Positions 43,867-52,652 of a stretch of 64,000 nt of DNA are shown in pieces. Source of the stretch: CBDBBY01 sp965205055 (GTDB taxonomy: Bacteria > Pseudomonadota > Alphaproteobacteria > Rhodobacterales > Rhodobacteraceae); the NCBI GenBank assembly GCA_965205055.1, contig OZ242030.1:4340001-4404000 (forward strand), written 5' to 3'. Positions within the stretch are counted from its first letter, which is position 1; every line of letters begins with the position of its first letter. Position numbers and translations under genes: made by a program. The notes under the pieces were generated by a model, which was not told where the DNA came from, made no database searches, and was given only the letters and a program-made list of their open reading frames with translations.

Positions 43867-45414
43867 CTAGACGATCTCCATCTTCAGTATGCGGTCGACC
43901 CTGAATGTTCGATCATCTCGGCGGGTCTTGCAGAAGGCTCGCAAACCAAAAAAAGTGACGCTTCCGTACTGAATGTCGTCGATGTATTCCGGGACCAATT
44001 CTCTTTCAGTCTGGGCGCCCTTCCCGTCAAGATAGATGATTTTGATGCTGCGAGAATCCCTGATGGCGGCGTTGACGATCTCTGCCGCCTTCGAATCCGT
44101 CAGGTTTTCAGTGACTTCCGTGCCGGTTCGAACCGCCAGAAATTCGTGCACTTTCCAATCGACCTTGGAAAATTGCTTCTTGATCGGCCGGGCGAGGACG
44201 ATCCCGTCGAGCGAAGTGCAGCGGCTGAGCGCGACATAGACTTGGCCGGGGCTGAACACGACGTGGATATCAATGATCACGCGGTCGAATGTTTTGCCTT
44301 GGCTCTTGTGCACCGTCACAGCCCACGCCAAGCGGAAAGGCAGCTGGCTGAAACGGCCGATCGTTTCGTACTCGATCTTCCCGTCGACCAGCATGTAGCG
44401 CCCCAGCTTCCACTCATGGGCTTCGATCTGCACGGCATACCCGTCGTTGAGTCGTGCCTCGACGATACGCTCGCCTTCACGGTTCTTTTTGATCGACTCA
44501 ATTTTGCCGATGCTCCCGTTGACCCATCTGTTGTCCGCATCGTTGTTGAGCATCATGATCTGCGCGCCGGGCTTGAATGACAGGCTCTTGGGCGCGGGGT
44601 AGTAGTCCTTGGTGAATTCGCCTTTGATTTCCGCTTCCGAGTTCACCTTTTTCGCGCGCAGCGAATTCAATCGGTCCTCGTTGATCGCATCCGCGCGGGC
44701 GTTGGTCGAAGACAGCGAAATGTAGAATTCATCCTGCGGCGGAACGAAATCCGGATCGAGTCTCGTGTTGAGGAGCTCCAGGTCGGAATCCTGAACCGCG
44801 TTGTTTCTGAAATTGTTCAGGAGATCGATGAAGGCCCGGTCCGTCTGCCGGAATATCTTGGTCAGCTCGATGATCTTGAGCTCGGAGTTCATGATTCCGG
44901 GCGCGCTGAAAAAATAGGGCGACTCGTAGACCGTCGAAAAGATGTCTTTTTCGTCGTTCCTTACGACGGGAGGAAGCTGGAAGAGATCTCCGAAGAACAC
45001 CATCCGCACTCCGCCGAACGGGGCGCGGGGAACCGGGCCGTGAATTTGCAGGAAATTGTCGACCCAATCCAGAACGTCCGCGCGCACCATCGAGACCTCA
45101 TCGATGATGATCGTCTCGAGCTCCTTGATCACTTGGGGATAGCGCGGCCTTACCCGCTTGGCCTTTATCGTCTTCAGAGTCGTTTCGATGTTGAAGCCGA
45201 AAAAGCGGTGGATCGTTTGTCCGGCGACGTTGATTGCTGCGACGCCGGTCGGGGCAAGCACGACCGGCTCCGACTCCATCCGGTCTCGAATCAATTGAAG
45301 CAGCGTCGATTTGCCGGTTCCGGCCTTGCCGGTGACGAACAGGTGTCCTTCGCCGCTCCGGATGTATTCGGCGACGTCCTTGAATTCCGGGGTTATCTCA
45401 ATTTCGCTGGCCAT
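43867..45414 (-). CDS. PIF1-like SF1B helicase with C-terminal WYL-like domain
   Basis: A 515-residue protein. The helicase part has Walker A VTGKAGTGKSTLLQ, motif TGVAAINVAGQTIHRFF, Walker B IIIDEVSMVRADVLDWVD, a GDLFQLPPVV motif III and the late motif WAVTVHKSQGKTFDRVIID. After about residue 430 a separate domain follows: IKIIYLDGKGAQTERELVPE, then FFGLRAFCKTRRDDRTFRVD. This has the layout of a WYL ligand-sensing domain. The ATG at 45414 follows CCGGAA. A WYL sensor on a PIF1 helicase suggests nucleic-acid- or nucleotide-regulated unwinding, but this is inference. Confidence 0.85.
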   Translation of the reverse strand: MASEIEITPEFKDVAEYIRSGEGHLFVTGKAGTGKSTLLQLIRDRMESEPVVLAPTGVAAINVAGQTIHRFFGFNIETTLKTIKAKRVRPRYPQVIKELETIIIDEVSMVRADVLDWVDNFLQIHGPVPRAPFGGVRMVFFGDLFQLPPVVRNDEKDIFSTVYESPYFFSAPGIMNSELKIIELTKIFRQTDRAFIDLLNNFRNNAVQDSDLELLNTRLDPDFVPPQDEFYISLSSTNARADAINEDRLNSLRAKKVNSEAEIKGEFTKDYYPAPKSLSFKPGAQIMMLNNDADNRWVNGSIGKIESIKKNREGERIVEARLNDGYAVQIEAHEWKLGRYMLVDGKIEYETIGRFSQLPFRLAWAVTVHKSQGKTFDRVIIDIHVVFSPGQVYVALSRCTSLDGIVLARPIKKQFSKVDWKVHEFLAVRTGTEVTENLTDSKAAEIVNAAIRDSRSIKIIYLDGKGAQTERELVPEYIDDIQYGSVTFFGLRAFCKTRRDDRTFRVDRILKMEIV

Positions 45415-45525
45415 GTTTTTCCGGCGTGACCGAGGCGACTCCATGCGCCGGAGCTACTCGCATTTCACGCGTTTCTCAATTGCTCGCTTCGCGGGCCGCC
45501 CTCGCGAAACTCGAATGCAGGAGCC

Positions 45526-47250
45526 CTAAGCATCGGCGATGCCTGCGAACCGTTCGCGCCATGCATCGCGCTCTTCTTCGGATATCTTGTTGAAAAGATT
45601 GTCCGGAACCGAAAACTCGTGACCCGCTTCCAGTGTGCGCAGCGCGGCCCGCGCGTCCGACGGCCACGACCAGTCGTCGGCGCCCAATGCGCGCATGATC
45701 GTTTCCGATGCGTCCGGGATGAACGGCTTTGAAAGAACGGCGAACATGCGCAGCAGATTGAGGGCGAGGGCGGTCGATGCCTTGGCCCGCGGGATCTCGG
45801 CGTTCCGGACATCCGACCAGGGCGCCGCCGTTTGGAGGAATTCGTTGCCCGCGGCCCAGATCGCGCGGAGCTCCTGCGCTGATTTTCGGACTTCCATCGC
45901 ATCCATGAAGTCTTCATAGGCCCGGATCCGGCGGTCGAGATCGTCGGCGAGAACATCCGCGCGCTTGTCCCATGTCCCTTGCTCGGGCACGGCCGATCCG
46001 AATTTCGACCTGCAGAACTTGGTCGTGCGACTCGCGTAGTTGCCGAGAACGTCCGCCAGATCCTTGTTGACGCTCTCGACGAAATTCTCCCATGTGAACT
46101 CGCTGTCGGAATGTTCCGGCGCGTGCGCGAGCAGCCACCATCTCCAGTAGTCAGGCGGCAGAATGTCCAAAGCTTGGTCCATGAAGATGCCCCTGCCCAA
46201 GCTCGTCGAGAACTGCCCGCCGTCGTAGTTCAGGTAATTGAACGACTTTATGTAGTCCACAAGCTTCCAAGGCTCCCCGGATCCGAATATCGTCGCCGGA
46301 AAGGAAAGGGTATGGAACGGGACATTGTCCTTGCCCATGAACTGGACATACCGGACGTCCTCGGCGCCCTTGTCCTTGCGCCACCACCGTTCCCATTCGG
46401 CGTCGGAATAGCCGTTTGCTTCAGCCCATTCGGCGGTCGCGGCGATGTATTCGATCGGGGCGTCGAACCAGACGTAAAACACCTTGCCTTCCATTCCGGG
46501 CCATGGTTCGCTTCCGCGGCGGACGGGCACGCCCCAATCCAGATCCCGCGTTATCCCGCGGTCCTGCAGCCCTTCACCGTCGAAAAGCCATTTCTTCGCG
46601 ATCGAAGTTGTAAGCAAGGGCCAGTCGGTCTTGCTGTCTATCCATTCCGCGATTCGATCCCGGAACATCGACTGCCTGAGATAAAGATGCTTCGTCTTGC
46701 GGACTTCCAATTCGGTCGAACCCGAGACTGCGGAGCGCGGGTTGATGAGATCTTTCGGCTCGAGCTGCTTCGTGCAGTTCTCGCACTGGTCTCCGCGCGC
46801 GCGCTCGTATCCGCACTCCGGACATTCGCCTTCGATGTAGCGGTCCGGAAGGAACCGTCCGTCCTCTTTCGAATAAATCTGCTCTTCCTCGACTTCGGAT
46901 ATGTATCCGTTGTCCGCCAGCCGGGCGGCGAAATGCTGGGTCAGATCCCTGTTGCGATTGCTCGAGGATCGTCCGAAGTGATCGAACGAGAGTCTGAATC
47001 CGTCGCTCAGTTTCTTTTGCGTCGCGTGCATTTCCCTGCAGTATTCCGCGACCGGCTTGCCCGCTTTGGAGGCTGCGAGTTCCGCTGGAGTGCCGTGTTC
47101 GTCGGTCGCGCAGATCAAGAGAACTTCGTATCCGCGCTGCCGCAAGTAGCGGGCGTATAGATCGGACGGTAGCTGGCTGCCTACGAGATTCCCCAAATGC
47201 TTGACCCCGTTGATGTACGGAATCGCCGATGTGATCAAAATGCGTTCCAT
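45526..47250 (-). CDS. metG: Methionyl-tRNA synthetase
   Basis: A 574-residue class I synthetase. The HIGH-like motif is PYINGVKHLGNL, zinc-knuckle cysteines lie in CPECGYERARGDQCENC, and the tRNA-anticodon helix bundle fills the C terminus. The KMSKS-like loop reads QFSTSLGRG, so the first Lys is Gln. Other enzymes of this type have KFSTS. There is no C-terminal tRNA-binding (EMAP-like) domain. The ATG at 47250 was preferred to the GTG two codons upstream. It is expected to be essential. Confidence 0.93.
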   Translation of the reverse strand: MERILITSAIPYINGVKHLGNLVGSQLPSDLYARYLRQRGYEVLLICATDEHGTPAELAASKAGKPVAEYCREMHATQKKLSDGFRLSFDHFGRSSSNRNRDLTQHFAARLADNGYISEVEEEQIYSKEDGRFLPDRYIEGECPECGYERARGDQCENCTKQLEPKDLINPRSAVSGSTELEVRKTKHLYLRQSMFRDRIAEWIDSKTDWPLLTTSIAKKWLFDGEGLQDRGITRDLDWGVPVRRGSEPWPGMEGKVFYVWFDAPIEYIAATAEWAEANGYSDAEWERWWRKDKGAEDVRYVQFMGKDNVPFHTLSFPATIFGSGEPWKLVDYIKSFNYLNYDGGQFSTSLGRGIFMDQALDILPPDYWRWWLLAHAPEHSDSEFTWENFVESVNKDLADVLGNYASRTTKFCRSKFGSAVPEQGTWDKRADVLADDLDRRIRAYEDFMDAMEVRKSAQELRAIWAAGNEFLQTAAPWSDVRNAEIPRAKASTALALNLLRMFAVLSKPFIPDASETIMRALGADDWSWPSDARAALRTLEAGHEFSVPDNLFNKISEEERDAWRERFAGIADA

Positions 47251-47304
47251 GTTCACCGCGCAGCCGTTTCAGAACGCCTCTCTATAGCACGCAAAACCCG
47301 AACG

Positions 47305-48531
47305 CTAGTTTTTGTCGTCCCTCCTCCGCTTGAGCAGGCGCCCAATCAAAAAGCTGGTTCTCGGCATGTAGACGTATGCGGTGCGGTCTTTCTTGGTCGG
47401 TCTGCTCCTGATGCGCGCATAGGTGTAGAATGAAAGCAGCACATGGATGGCTCCGATGAACACGAACATTGCGCTCGGCCCGAAGTTTGCGATCAGCGAA
47501 GATACGAGGAGGGGACTTGCGATCGCGCCGACGGCGTAGAAGAACAGCAGCGAAGAACTGAGCTCGACCATTTCGGATGGTTTGGCGAAGTCGCTCGCGT
47601 GGGCTGCGCATAACGAATAAATCGGAAACGTGGTCATTCCGAACAAGACGGTCGAGAGCAGCAGCGGTCGCGGGCCGAATCCCGAAATCGCGATCGTGAG
47701 CATGCTTGAGCCGACCGCCGCGATTGAAAATCCGATGAGGACTCTCCGCCTGTCGTACCGGTCCGCGAGCCAGCCGGCGGGATACTGGGCGATCGCGCCG
47801 CCCAGAACGAATGCCGCGAGGAAATATCCCAGCTGTTCCGCCGTCAGATTGACTTGCTCGCCGAATATAGGTCCGACCATTCGAAATCCTGCCGACGTGA
47901 CGCCGGCCGCCACGACGCCCGCGACGGCGGCAGGCGAGATTCTGGCGGCCATCAGCGGCTTCAACCGGAGAACCGGTCCCGTCTGCGGGGCCTGAATCCT
48001 CGTGAGCGCGAGCGGCAGAAGCGAGGCGCAGCAAAAGATGGCAAGGACATTGTAGGAAATATAGTGGGCGGGCTCCAGAATGCCGATAAGCAGTTGAGCC
48101 GCGACCCCGGCGACCAGATCGACGACTCTGTAAATCCCGAGCATGCGCCCGCGGTTGTCGTTGGTGACTTTCGCTTGTATCCATCCTTCAATCACCGTGA
48201 AGCAGCCCGCGACGCAGAGACCGGACATGAGCCTCATCGCGGACCATGCGTATGGGTCCACCCACATCATGTGCGCGAGCGTCCCGGTCGTGCCGGAAGC
48301 AGCGAACACTGCGAATGCCCGCGAGTGGCCTATCACGCCGATAAGCCGCGGAGCCCACCAGCAACCCACGAAAAAACCCACGAAATGTGCAGACCCCAAC
48401 ATGCCGATCTGCTCGGTGGAAAACCCCCGCTGAAGACCGGAAAGGGCATCAAGGGGTGAGAGCCCGCCGGAGCTGAGCTGCACGAGCGCAACCGACAGAA
48501 AGAGCGAAGTGAATGAAATCGCGATCATCAT
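47305..48531 (-). CDS. Major facilitator superfamily transporter
   Basis: A 408-residue protein with 12 predicted membrane helices. Typical MFS features are GLQRGFSTEQIGMLGSAHFV near the first helices and the loop 8-9 type motif LADRYDRRRVLIG (about residue 250). It resembles small-molecule efflux proteins with a charged tail (RTSFLIGRLLKRRRDDKN). The substrate is unknown. It is downstream of nusB on the same strand. Confidence 0.88.
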   Translation of the reverse strand: MMIAISFTSLFLSVALVQLSSGGLSPLDALSGLQRGFSTEQIGMLGSAHFVGFFVGCWWAPRLIGVIGHSRAFAVFAASGTTGTLAHMMWVDPYAWSAMRLMSGLCVAGCFTVIEGWIQAKVTNDNRGRMLGIYRVVDLVAGVAAQLLIGILEPAHYISYNVLAIFCCASLLPLALTRIQAPQTGPVLRLKPLMAARISPAAVAGVVAAGVTSAGFRMVGPIFGEQVNLTAEQLGYFLAAFVLGGAIAQYPAGWLADRYDRRRVLIGFSIAAVGSSMLTIAISGFGPRPLLLSTVLFGMTTFPIYSLCAAHASDFAKPSEMVELSSSLLFFYAVGAIASPLLVSSLIANFGPSAMFVFIGAIHVLLSFYTYARIRSRPTKKDRTAYVYMPRTSFLIGRLLKRRRDDKN

Positions 48532-48624
48532 GGGCGCCTCCGCGCAGGATCAATCGCATCTAAACCGGGTCGGATGCTGCGGCTTGTTCGTTTTTCGACA
48601 CGAATTGTCGTTTGGACGCCATGC

Positions 48625-49152
48625 CTAGTTCGGCGGCGAGCTTTTTTCGAAGAATTCAGGGCGGGCTTCCCGAGCCATCTGCTCAAGCACCGCGTTCGCG
48701 AACTTGGGTTCCTTTCCGCCGGGAAAGAAAGCATTCGCGATTTCAACGAACTCGCTGATCGCGACCGGGACGGGCGTTACCTTTTCGATCAATTCCGCGC
48801 CTGCCGATCTGAAAAGCGCCCGCAAAGTCGGGTCGATCGAGGCAAGCGGCCATTTGGGCGAGAGGGCGCGGTTCGTCATCTGGTCGATTTTCGACTGGCT
48901 TTCGACCGCCGTTTCCACCAGCATCTGGAAGAATTTGTCGTCGGGAGCATGAATTTCGACCTCGTAAAGCTGGGTGCCGTATTTCCGCTCGATGAATTCC
49001 GATTTCGCGTTGTCGAGCGCCTGGCCGGATGCTTCCATCTGAAACAGCGCCTGTATCGCATTCAAGCGCGCGACTCGTTTCGCGAGAATGCTTCCCGTGA
49101 GGGAGCCCGCGCCATTCTTGGGTTTCGGCGACACTCGACCGTTTTCAGTCAT
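48625..49152 (-). CDS. nusB: Transcription antitermination factor NusB
   Basis: A 175-residue all-helical protein: RVARLNAIQALFQMEASGQ, then LSPKWPLASIDPTLRALFRSAG in two blocks and a VAISEFVEIANAFFPGGKEPKFANAVL core typical of NusB. It binds boxA RNA with NusE in rRNA antitermination. The N-terminal 20 residues are a charged extension. It follows ribH with a 9-bp gap, the usual alphaproteobacterial order. Confidence 0.92.
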   Translation of the reverse strand: MTENGRVSPKPKNGAGSLTGSILAKRVARLNAIQALFQMEASGQALDNAKSEFIERKYGTQLYEVEIHAPDDKFFQMLVETAVESQSKIDQMTNRALSPKWPLASIDPTLRALFRSAGAELIEKVTPVPVAISEFVEIANAFFPGGKEPKFANAVLEQMAREARPEFFEKSSPPN

Positions 49153-49161
49153 GCCCGTCAG

Positions 49162-49665
49162 CTAGCCGAGCTTGAATCCGACGCCCTTGGGCTCGGGGCT
49201 GAATTTGAGGGCCAGAGCCACAAGATGGAGCGCAGCGGCCGCTGCCGCCCCGCCCTTGTCCAGCCGCTCGGGATCCGCTCGCTCAAGCGCTTGATCCCGG
49301 TCTTCGACGGTAAGGATGCCGTTTCCGATGCAGTGGCCGGCAAGGCCCAGCATGGTCAAGCCTTGGGAGCTTTCCCGGCAGACTGTTTCGTAATGGGTCG
49401 TCTCCCCTCGGACAACGCAGCCCAGTGCCACGAAGCCGTCGAATTCATCCCGTCGCGACGCGAATTTGATCGTCGGCGGGATTTCCAGCGAGCCGGGCAC
49501 GTCCACGGTCTCATGGCGGGCGGACGCGGCGTTCAATACGCGCGATGCGCCCTTGACAAGAAGGCCTGCGATCTCGCGGTCGAACCGGGCGGCCACGATC
49601 AGCATTTTCGGCGGCTTGCTGAACTCGGGCAGGGGAAGCGCTTGGTCGGGGTTGAATTCGGCCAT
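49162..49665 (-). CDS. ribH: 6,7-dimethyl-8-ribityllumazine synthase
   Basis: A 167-residue lumazine synthase. Typical blocks are VDVPGSLEIPPTIKF, DGFVALGCVVRGETTHYETV (catalytic His in the ETTHYE motif) and GNGILTVEDRDQALERA. It joins the pyrimidine and the dihydroxybutanone phosphate in riboflavin synthesis, assembling into pentamers or capsids. It starts 3 bp after ribB. Confidence 0.95.
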   Translation of the reverse strand: MAEFNPDQALPLPEFSKPPKMLIVAARFDREIAGLLVKGASRVLNAASARHETVDVPGSLEIPPTIKFASRRDEFDGFVALGCVVRGETTHYETVCRESSQGLTMLGLAGHCIGNGILTVEDRDQALERADPERLDKGGAAAAAALHLVALALKFSPEPKGVGFKLG

Positions 49666-49668
49666 TGC

Positions 49669-50772
49669 TCATCCGACTCGTTCGATAGGCCGGGTTCCCT
49701 CCAGCGTGAGGCCGTAGCCCTCAAGGCCGACAATCTTCGGACTTGGCGAATTCGTAAGGAGCGTCATTCGCTGCACGCCCAGCGACAGCAATATCTGGGC
49801 CCCCAAGCCGTACTGGCGAAGCGTTTGCGGCGAAGCTCCGCCGCCGAAATTCAGCTTCATCCGGGTATCCCGCAACAGGACGACAACGCCGCGGCCCTCC
49901 TTCCCGATCGTGTTCATCGCGTCCGCAAGCAAGTTCGAGCGATTCGGGGCGAGAGCAAGCAGATCGGCCACAGGATCAACGGCATGCATTCTCGCAAGGA
50001 CGGGCGTTCCGTCGGAGACGTCGCCCTTGGTCAAGGCGATGTGCTCGGCTCCCTGCATGTCGTCGGTGAAAATTCGAAGGAGCCATTCGCCGCCATGCTC
50101 GGATCTGACGGGACGCGAGGCCGTTTGGCGGACAAGGCCGTCCTCCGTCAGTCGGTGTGCGATCAAGTCGGAAATCTTGCCGACTTTGATTCCGTGCCTC
50201 TGCGCGAATGCGATCAGATCGGGCATCCGCGCCATCGTGCCGTCTTCATTCATGACCTCGCAGATCACGGCGGACGGGTTGAGCCCGGCCATTCTGGCGA
50301 TGTCCACCGCCGCCTCCGTATGGCCCGCTCTCATCAGGACGCCGCCGTTCCGCGCCCGCACCGGGAAGACATGGCCGGGCGTGACGATGTCTTCCGCTTT
50401 GGACTGCGCGTCGATCGCGACCAAAATCGTGCGCGCTCGGTCGTGCGCGGAAATTCCGGTCGTAATGCCCTCCCGGGCCTCGATGGAGATCGTGAATGCC
50501 GTGTCGTGGCGCGAGGAGTTTTTCGCGGGCATCAGCGGCAGGCCGAGCGCCTCCGTGCGCTCTTCCGTCAATGCGAGGCAAATCAGCCCGCGGCCGTGCT
50601 TCGCCATGAAGTTGATCGCTTCGGGCGTCGCCATCTGCGCAGGGACGATCAGGTCGCCTTCGTTCTCTCGATCTTCGTGATCGACCAGGATGAACATTCT
50701 TCCGTTCCTGGCCTCTTCCAAGATCTCCTCTACGCTGGATGTCGCGTCGCTGGAGAAATCCGTCAAATTCAT
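49669..50772 (-). CDS. ribB: 3,4-dihydroxy-2-butanone 4-phosphate synthase with a degenerate GTP cyclohydrolase II domain
   Basis: A 367-residue fusion. The RibB half has VDHEDRENEGDLIVPA and the SRHDTAFTISIEAREGITTGIS block with its catalytic acids. The C-terminal half has the shape of GTP cyclohydrolase II, but the region VLARMHAVDPVADLLA lacks the three zinc cysteines (CX2GDX8CXC) of active enzymes. It should therefore not open GTP. This arrangement is known in alphaproteobacteria. Its start overlaps the ribE stop by 4 bp (ATGA). Confidence 0.9.
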   Translation of the reverse strand: MNLTDFSSDATSSVEEILEEARNGRMFILVDHEDRENEGDLIVPAQMATPEAINFMAKHGRGLICLALTEERTEALGLPLMPAKNSSRHDTAFTISIEAREGITTGISAHDRARTILVAIDAQSKAEDIVTPGHVFPVRARNGGVLMRAGHTEAAVDIARMAGLNPSAVICEVMNEDGTMARMPDLIAFAQRHGIKVGKISDLIAHRLTEDGLVRQTASRPVRSEHGGEWLLRIFTDDMQGAEHIALTKGDVSDGTPVLARMHAVDPVADLLALAPNRSNLLADAMNTIGKEGRGVVVLLRDTRMKLNFGGGASPQTLRQYGLGAQILLSLGVQRMTLLTNSPSPKIVGLEGYGLTLEGTRPIERVG

Positions 50773-51371
50773 TCTCGATGGACCTCCCTCATTCGCTTGA
50801 GATAGCGCGCAAGCACGTCGATTTCGAAATTCATCGAATCGCCCGCCTTGGATTCGCCCCAGGTTGTGACTTTGCGGGTGTGCGGTATGAGGTTCACCGA
50901 AAATTCGTTCCCGGACACTTCATTCACAGTCAAGGACACGCCGTTCAGCGCGATCGATCCTTTTGGCGCGACCAGGTCGGCGAATTCGTCCGGAATGCGA
51001 ATCGTGGATTTGACGCTTCCGCCGATTTCTTCCATCCCGACAATGCGGCAGACCCCGTCGATGTGGCCGGTGACGATATGCCCTCCAAGCTCATCTCCAA
51101 CTCGCAGCGATCGCTCGATGTTCAATTTCCGGTCGACGGCCCAGCCTGACGCGCAGGTCCTGGCGGCGGTCTCGCTCGAGACCTGGACCTCGAACCATCC
51201 GCGATCGGTTTGAGAGCTGTCGATCATGGTGAGGCAGATTCCGTCGCAGGCGACGGACGACCCGACACTGAGTCCCGAAGCGCAATTCGGCGCTTCGATC
51301 CTTACCAGCATGTCGTTCGGATTCTCGATCAGGCTGACGGTGCCGACCTCTTGGACGATTCCGGTAAACAT
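50769..51371 (-). CDS. ribE: Riboflavin synthase (alpha chain)
   Basis: A 200-residue two-barrel enzyme. It opens MFTGIVQEVGTV, has SVACDGICLTM in the first barrel, and VTGHIDGV and IALNGVSLTVNEV in the second. It dismutates two lumazine molecules into riboflavin. It is immediately upstream of ribB and coupled to it. The 354-bp spacer before it holds a dispersed repeat and no FMN riboswitch was seen. Confidence 0.94.
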   Translation of the reverse strand: MFTGIVQEVGTVSLIENPNDMLVRIEAPNCASGLSVGSSVACDGICLTMIDSSQTDRGWFEVQVSSETAARTCASGWAVDRKLNIERSLRVGDELGGHIVTGHIDGVCRIVGMEEIGGSVKSTIRIPDEFADLVAPKGSIALNGVSLTVNEVSGNEFSVNLIPHTRKVTTWGESKAGDSMNFEIDVLARYLKRMREVHRE

Positions 51372-51448
51372 TTCCGCAGCCTACGGGATTGAAATTCGAC
51401 GGACAGTTATATGATTGGGAACCTATGCGCAAGGCAGTGTTCTTCGGA

Positions 51449-51612
51449 GGGATGCATCCCATGCTTTTTGGTCGGACGGGGTGCCGCTGGTCGAAAGTCG
51501 AAGCCCTGCTCGCCGCGAATGCCGCTTGGAAACCCGCCGCCGGCGCGAAATCATCGATCGGAGGGATTGCCGCGCCGTGCAATCAATTGACCAAAAAACA
51601 CCGGATGCGCCC
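51449..51612 (-). repeat. Dispersed repeat copy D (short form) with inverted termini
   Basis: 164 bp. On the minus strand it begins GGGCGCATCC, a T-run and GGTC, and ends GACCAAAAAGCATGGGATGC. The ends are therefore imperfect inverted repeats of each other. The middle contains TTTCGACCAGCGGC and a run homologous to copies B, C and E. It lies in the spacer upstream of ribE. Confidence 0.75.
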
Positions 51613-51725
51613 GGTTTCCCGAAGGTCTTGGAGGCGCGCGTTGCGAAGGATGCGGAATGCGGAAGTCCTGTCGGCGCGTTCAGCCCAAGGAGCGCAAGCA
51701 TGGGCGTGCTGAGCGCCGAGCCGCT

Positions 51726-52199
51726 TCAGACCGCCAAACGGATGAAGATTCCCAATGCCGCGATTGTAACGAGAACGCCGGCGATCCACACGCCGATCAT
51801 CCATCGTATGCGGCTGATTTCGCTTTGCGCCATGTCGGTCCGGAGCCTTTCGAAGGCGGTGTCGTTTTGGGCCATATCGGTCCGGAGCTTTTCGAAGGCG
51901 CCTTGATTGTTGGCCAGATTGTTGGCCATGTCGGTCCGGAGCTTTTCGAAGGCGCCTTGGTTGTTGGCCAGGTTGTTGGCCATGTCGGTCCGGAGCCTTT
52001 CGAAGGCGGTGTCGCCTTTCGACATGTCGGCGCGGAAACTGTCCATATCGGCGCGGAACCTTTCGAGGGCGGTGTCCTTTTGGGCCATATCGGCGCGGAA
52101 CCTGTCCAAGGCGCTTTCATACTTCGCTTGATGCGTGTTCATCTGTTCCCCCAGCCTCGCCAGCTCCTTGGAAACCTCGTGCATCGTCGGCTCGCTCAT
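51726..52199 (-). CDS. Tandem-repeat coiled-coil protein with C-terminal membrane anchor
   Basis: A 157-residue protein. After a short start (MHEVSKELARLGEQMNTH) it is a series of helical repeats built on the unit F.R.RTDMA. Two consecutive 18-residue units (LRTDMANNLANNQGAFEK) are identical in protein and nearly so in DNA. The C-terminal segment MIGVWIAGVLVTIAALGIF is a single membrane helix. It resembles DUF1640/CCDC90-type tail-anchored coiled coils. The function is unknown. It sits between ribE and ribD among repeat DNA. Confidence 0.65.
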   Translation of the reverse strand: MSEPTMHEVSKELARLGEQMNTHQAKYESALDRFRADMAQKDTALERFRADMDSFRADMSKGDTAFERLRTDMANNLANNQGAFEKLRTDMANNLANNQGAFEKLRTDMAQNDTAFERLRTDMAQSEISRIRWMIGVWIAGVLVTIAALGIFIRLAV

Positions 52200-52454
52200 C
52201 GCCCAATTCCCGTCGCTGGAAGTTCATCAGGCGCACATCAAGCCGGACGCCGCATGGCCGAACCATTCGGCGCGAATGGCCACTTCACATGTCCGCACTC
52301 TATATCGCTCCGCGCGGGCCGTCCATCCGTTTTTCCGCAAAGGCTCGGCGCGGAAGGCGACAGCTTGCGCGGGGTTCTCGAGCTCGGACCGGCCGTCGCG
52401 CGGCCCATCCGTCCGGTCCAAGCCCGCCAAGAGTTTTTCCTGGTCGAGCAATCG

Positions 52455-52615
52455 GGGCGTCCCGTTCCTTCCGGTCGGGCGGTTGCGGCGCGAATAGCCG
52501 GCAATTCGAGAAAGCCAAGCCAACGCAGGCTTGCGAGGCGGCATCCGGAGGCGAGCAGAGCGGCCAGCTTTCGACTTGCCGCGCCTTCCCAATCCAAACA
52601 AAACGGGATGCACCC
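52455..52615 (+). repeat. Dispersed repeat copy E (short form)
   Basis: 161 bp in plus orientation. It starts GGGCGTCCC then GGTCGGGCGGTTGCGGCGCG, continues GGCGGCATCCGG and AGCTTTCGACTTGCC, and ends CCAAACAAAACGGGATGCACCC. It aligns along its length with copies B, C and D. It lies between the coiled-coil gene and ribD. Confidence 0.7.
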
Positions 52616-52652
52616 TCTTCGGAGCGCCGCCGGTTCAAGAAACGAATTGGCA

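Noticed and set aside
51372..51725. Possible FMN riboswitch upstream of ribE
   Set aside because: The spacer is occupied by a dispersed repeat, and the conserved RFN helices (AGGG...GGTG) were not found. The region before nrdR/ribD also lacks them.
51890..52120. CRISPR-like or satellite tandem repeat
   Set aside because: The units are in frame, encode a coiled coil and have no constant repeat with unique spacers.
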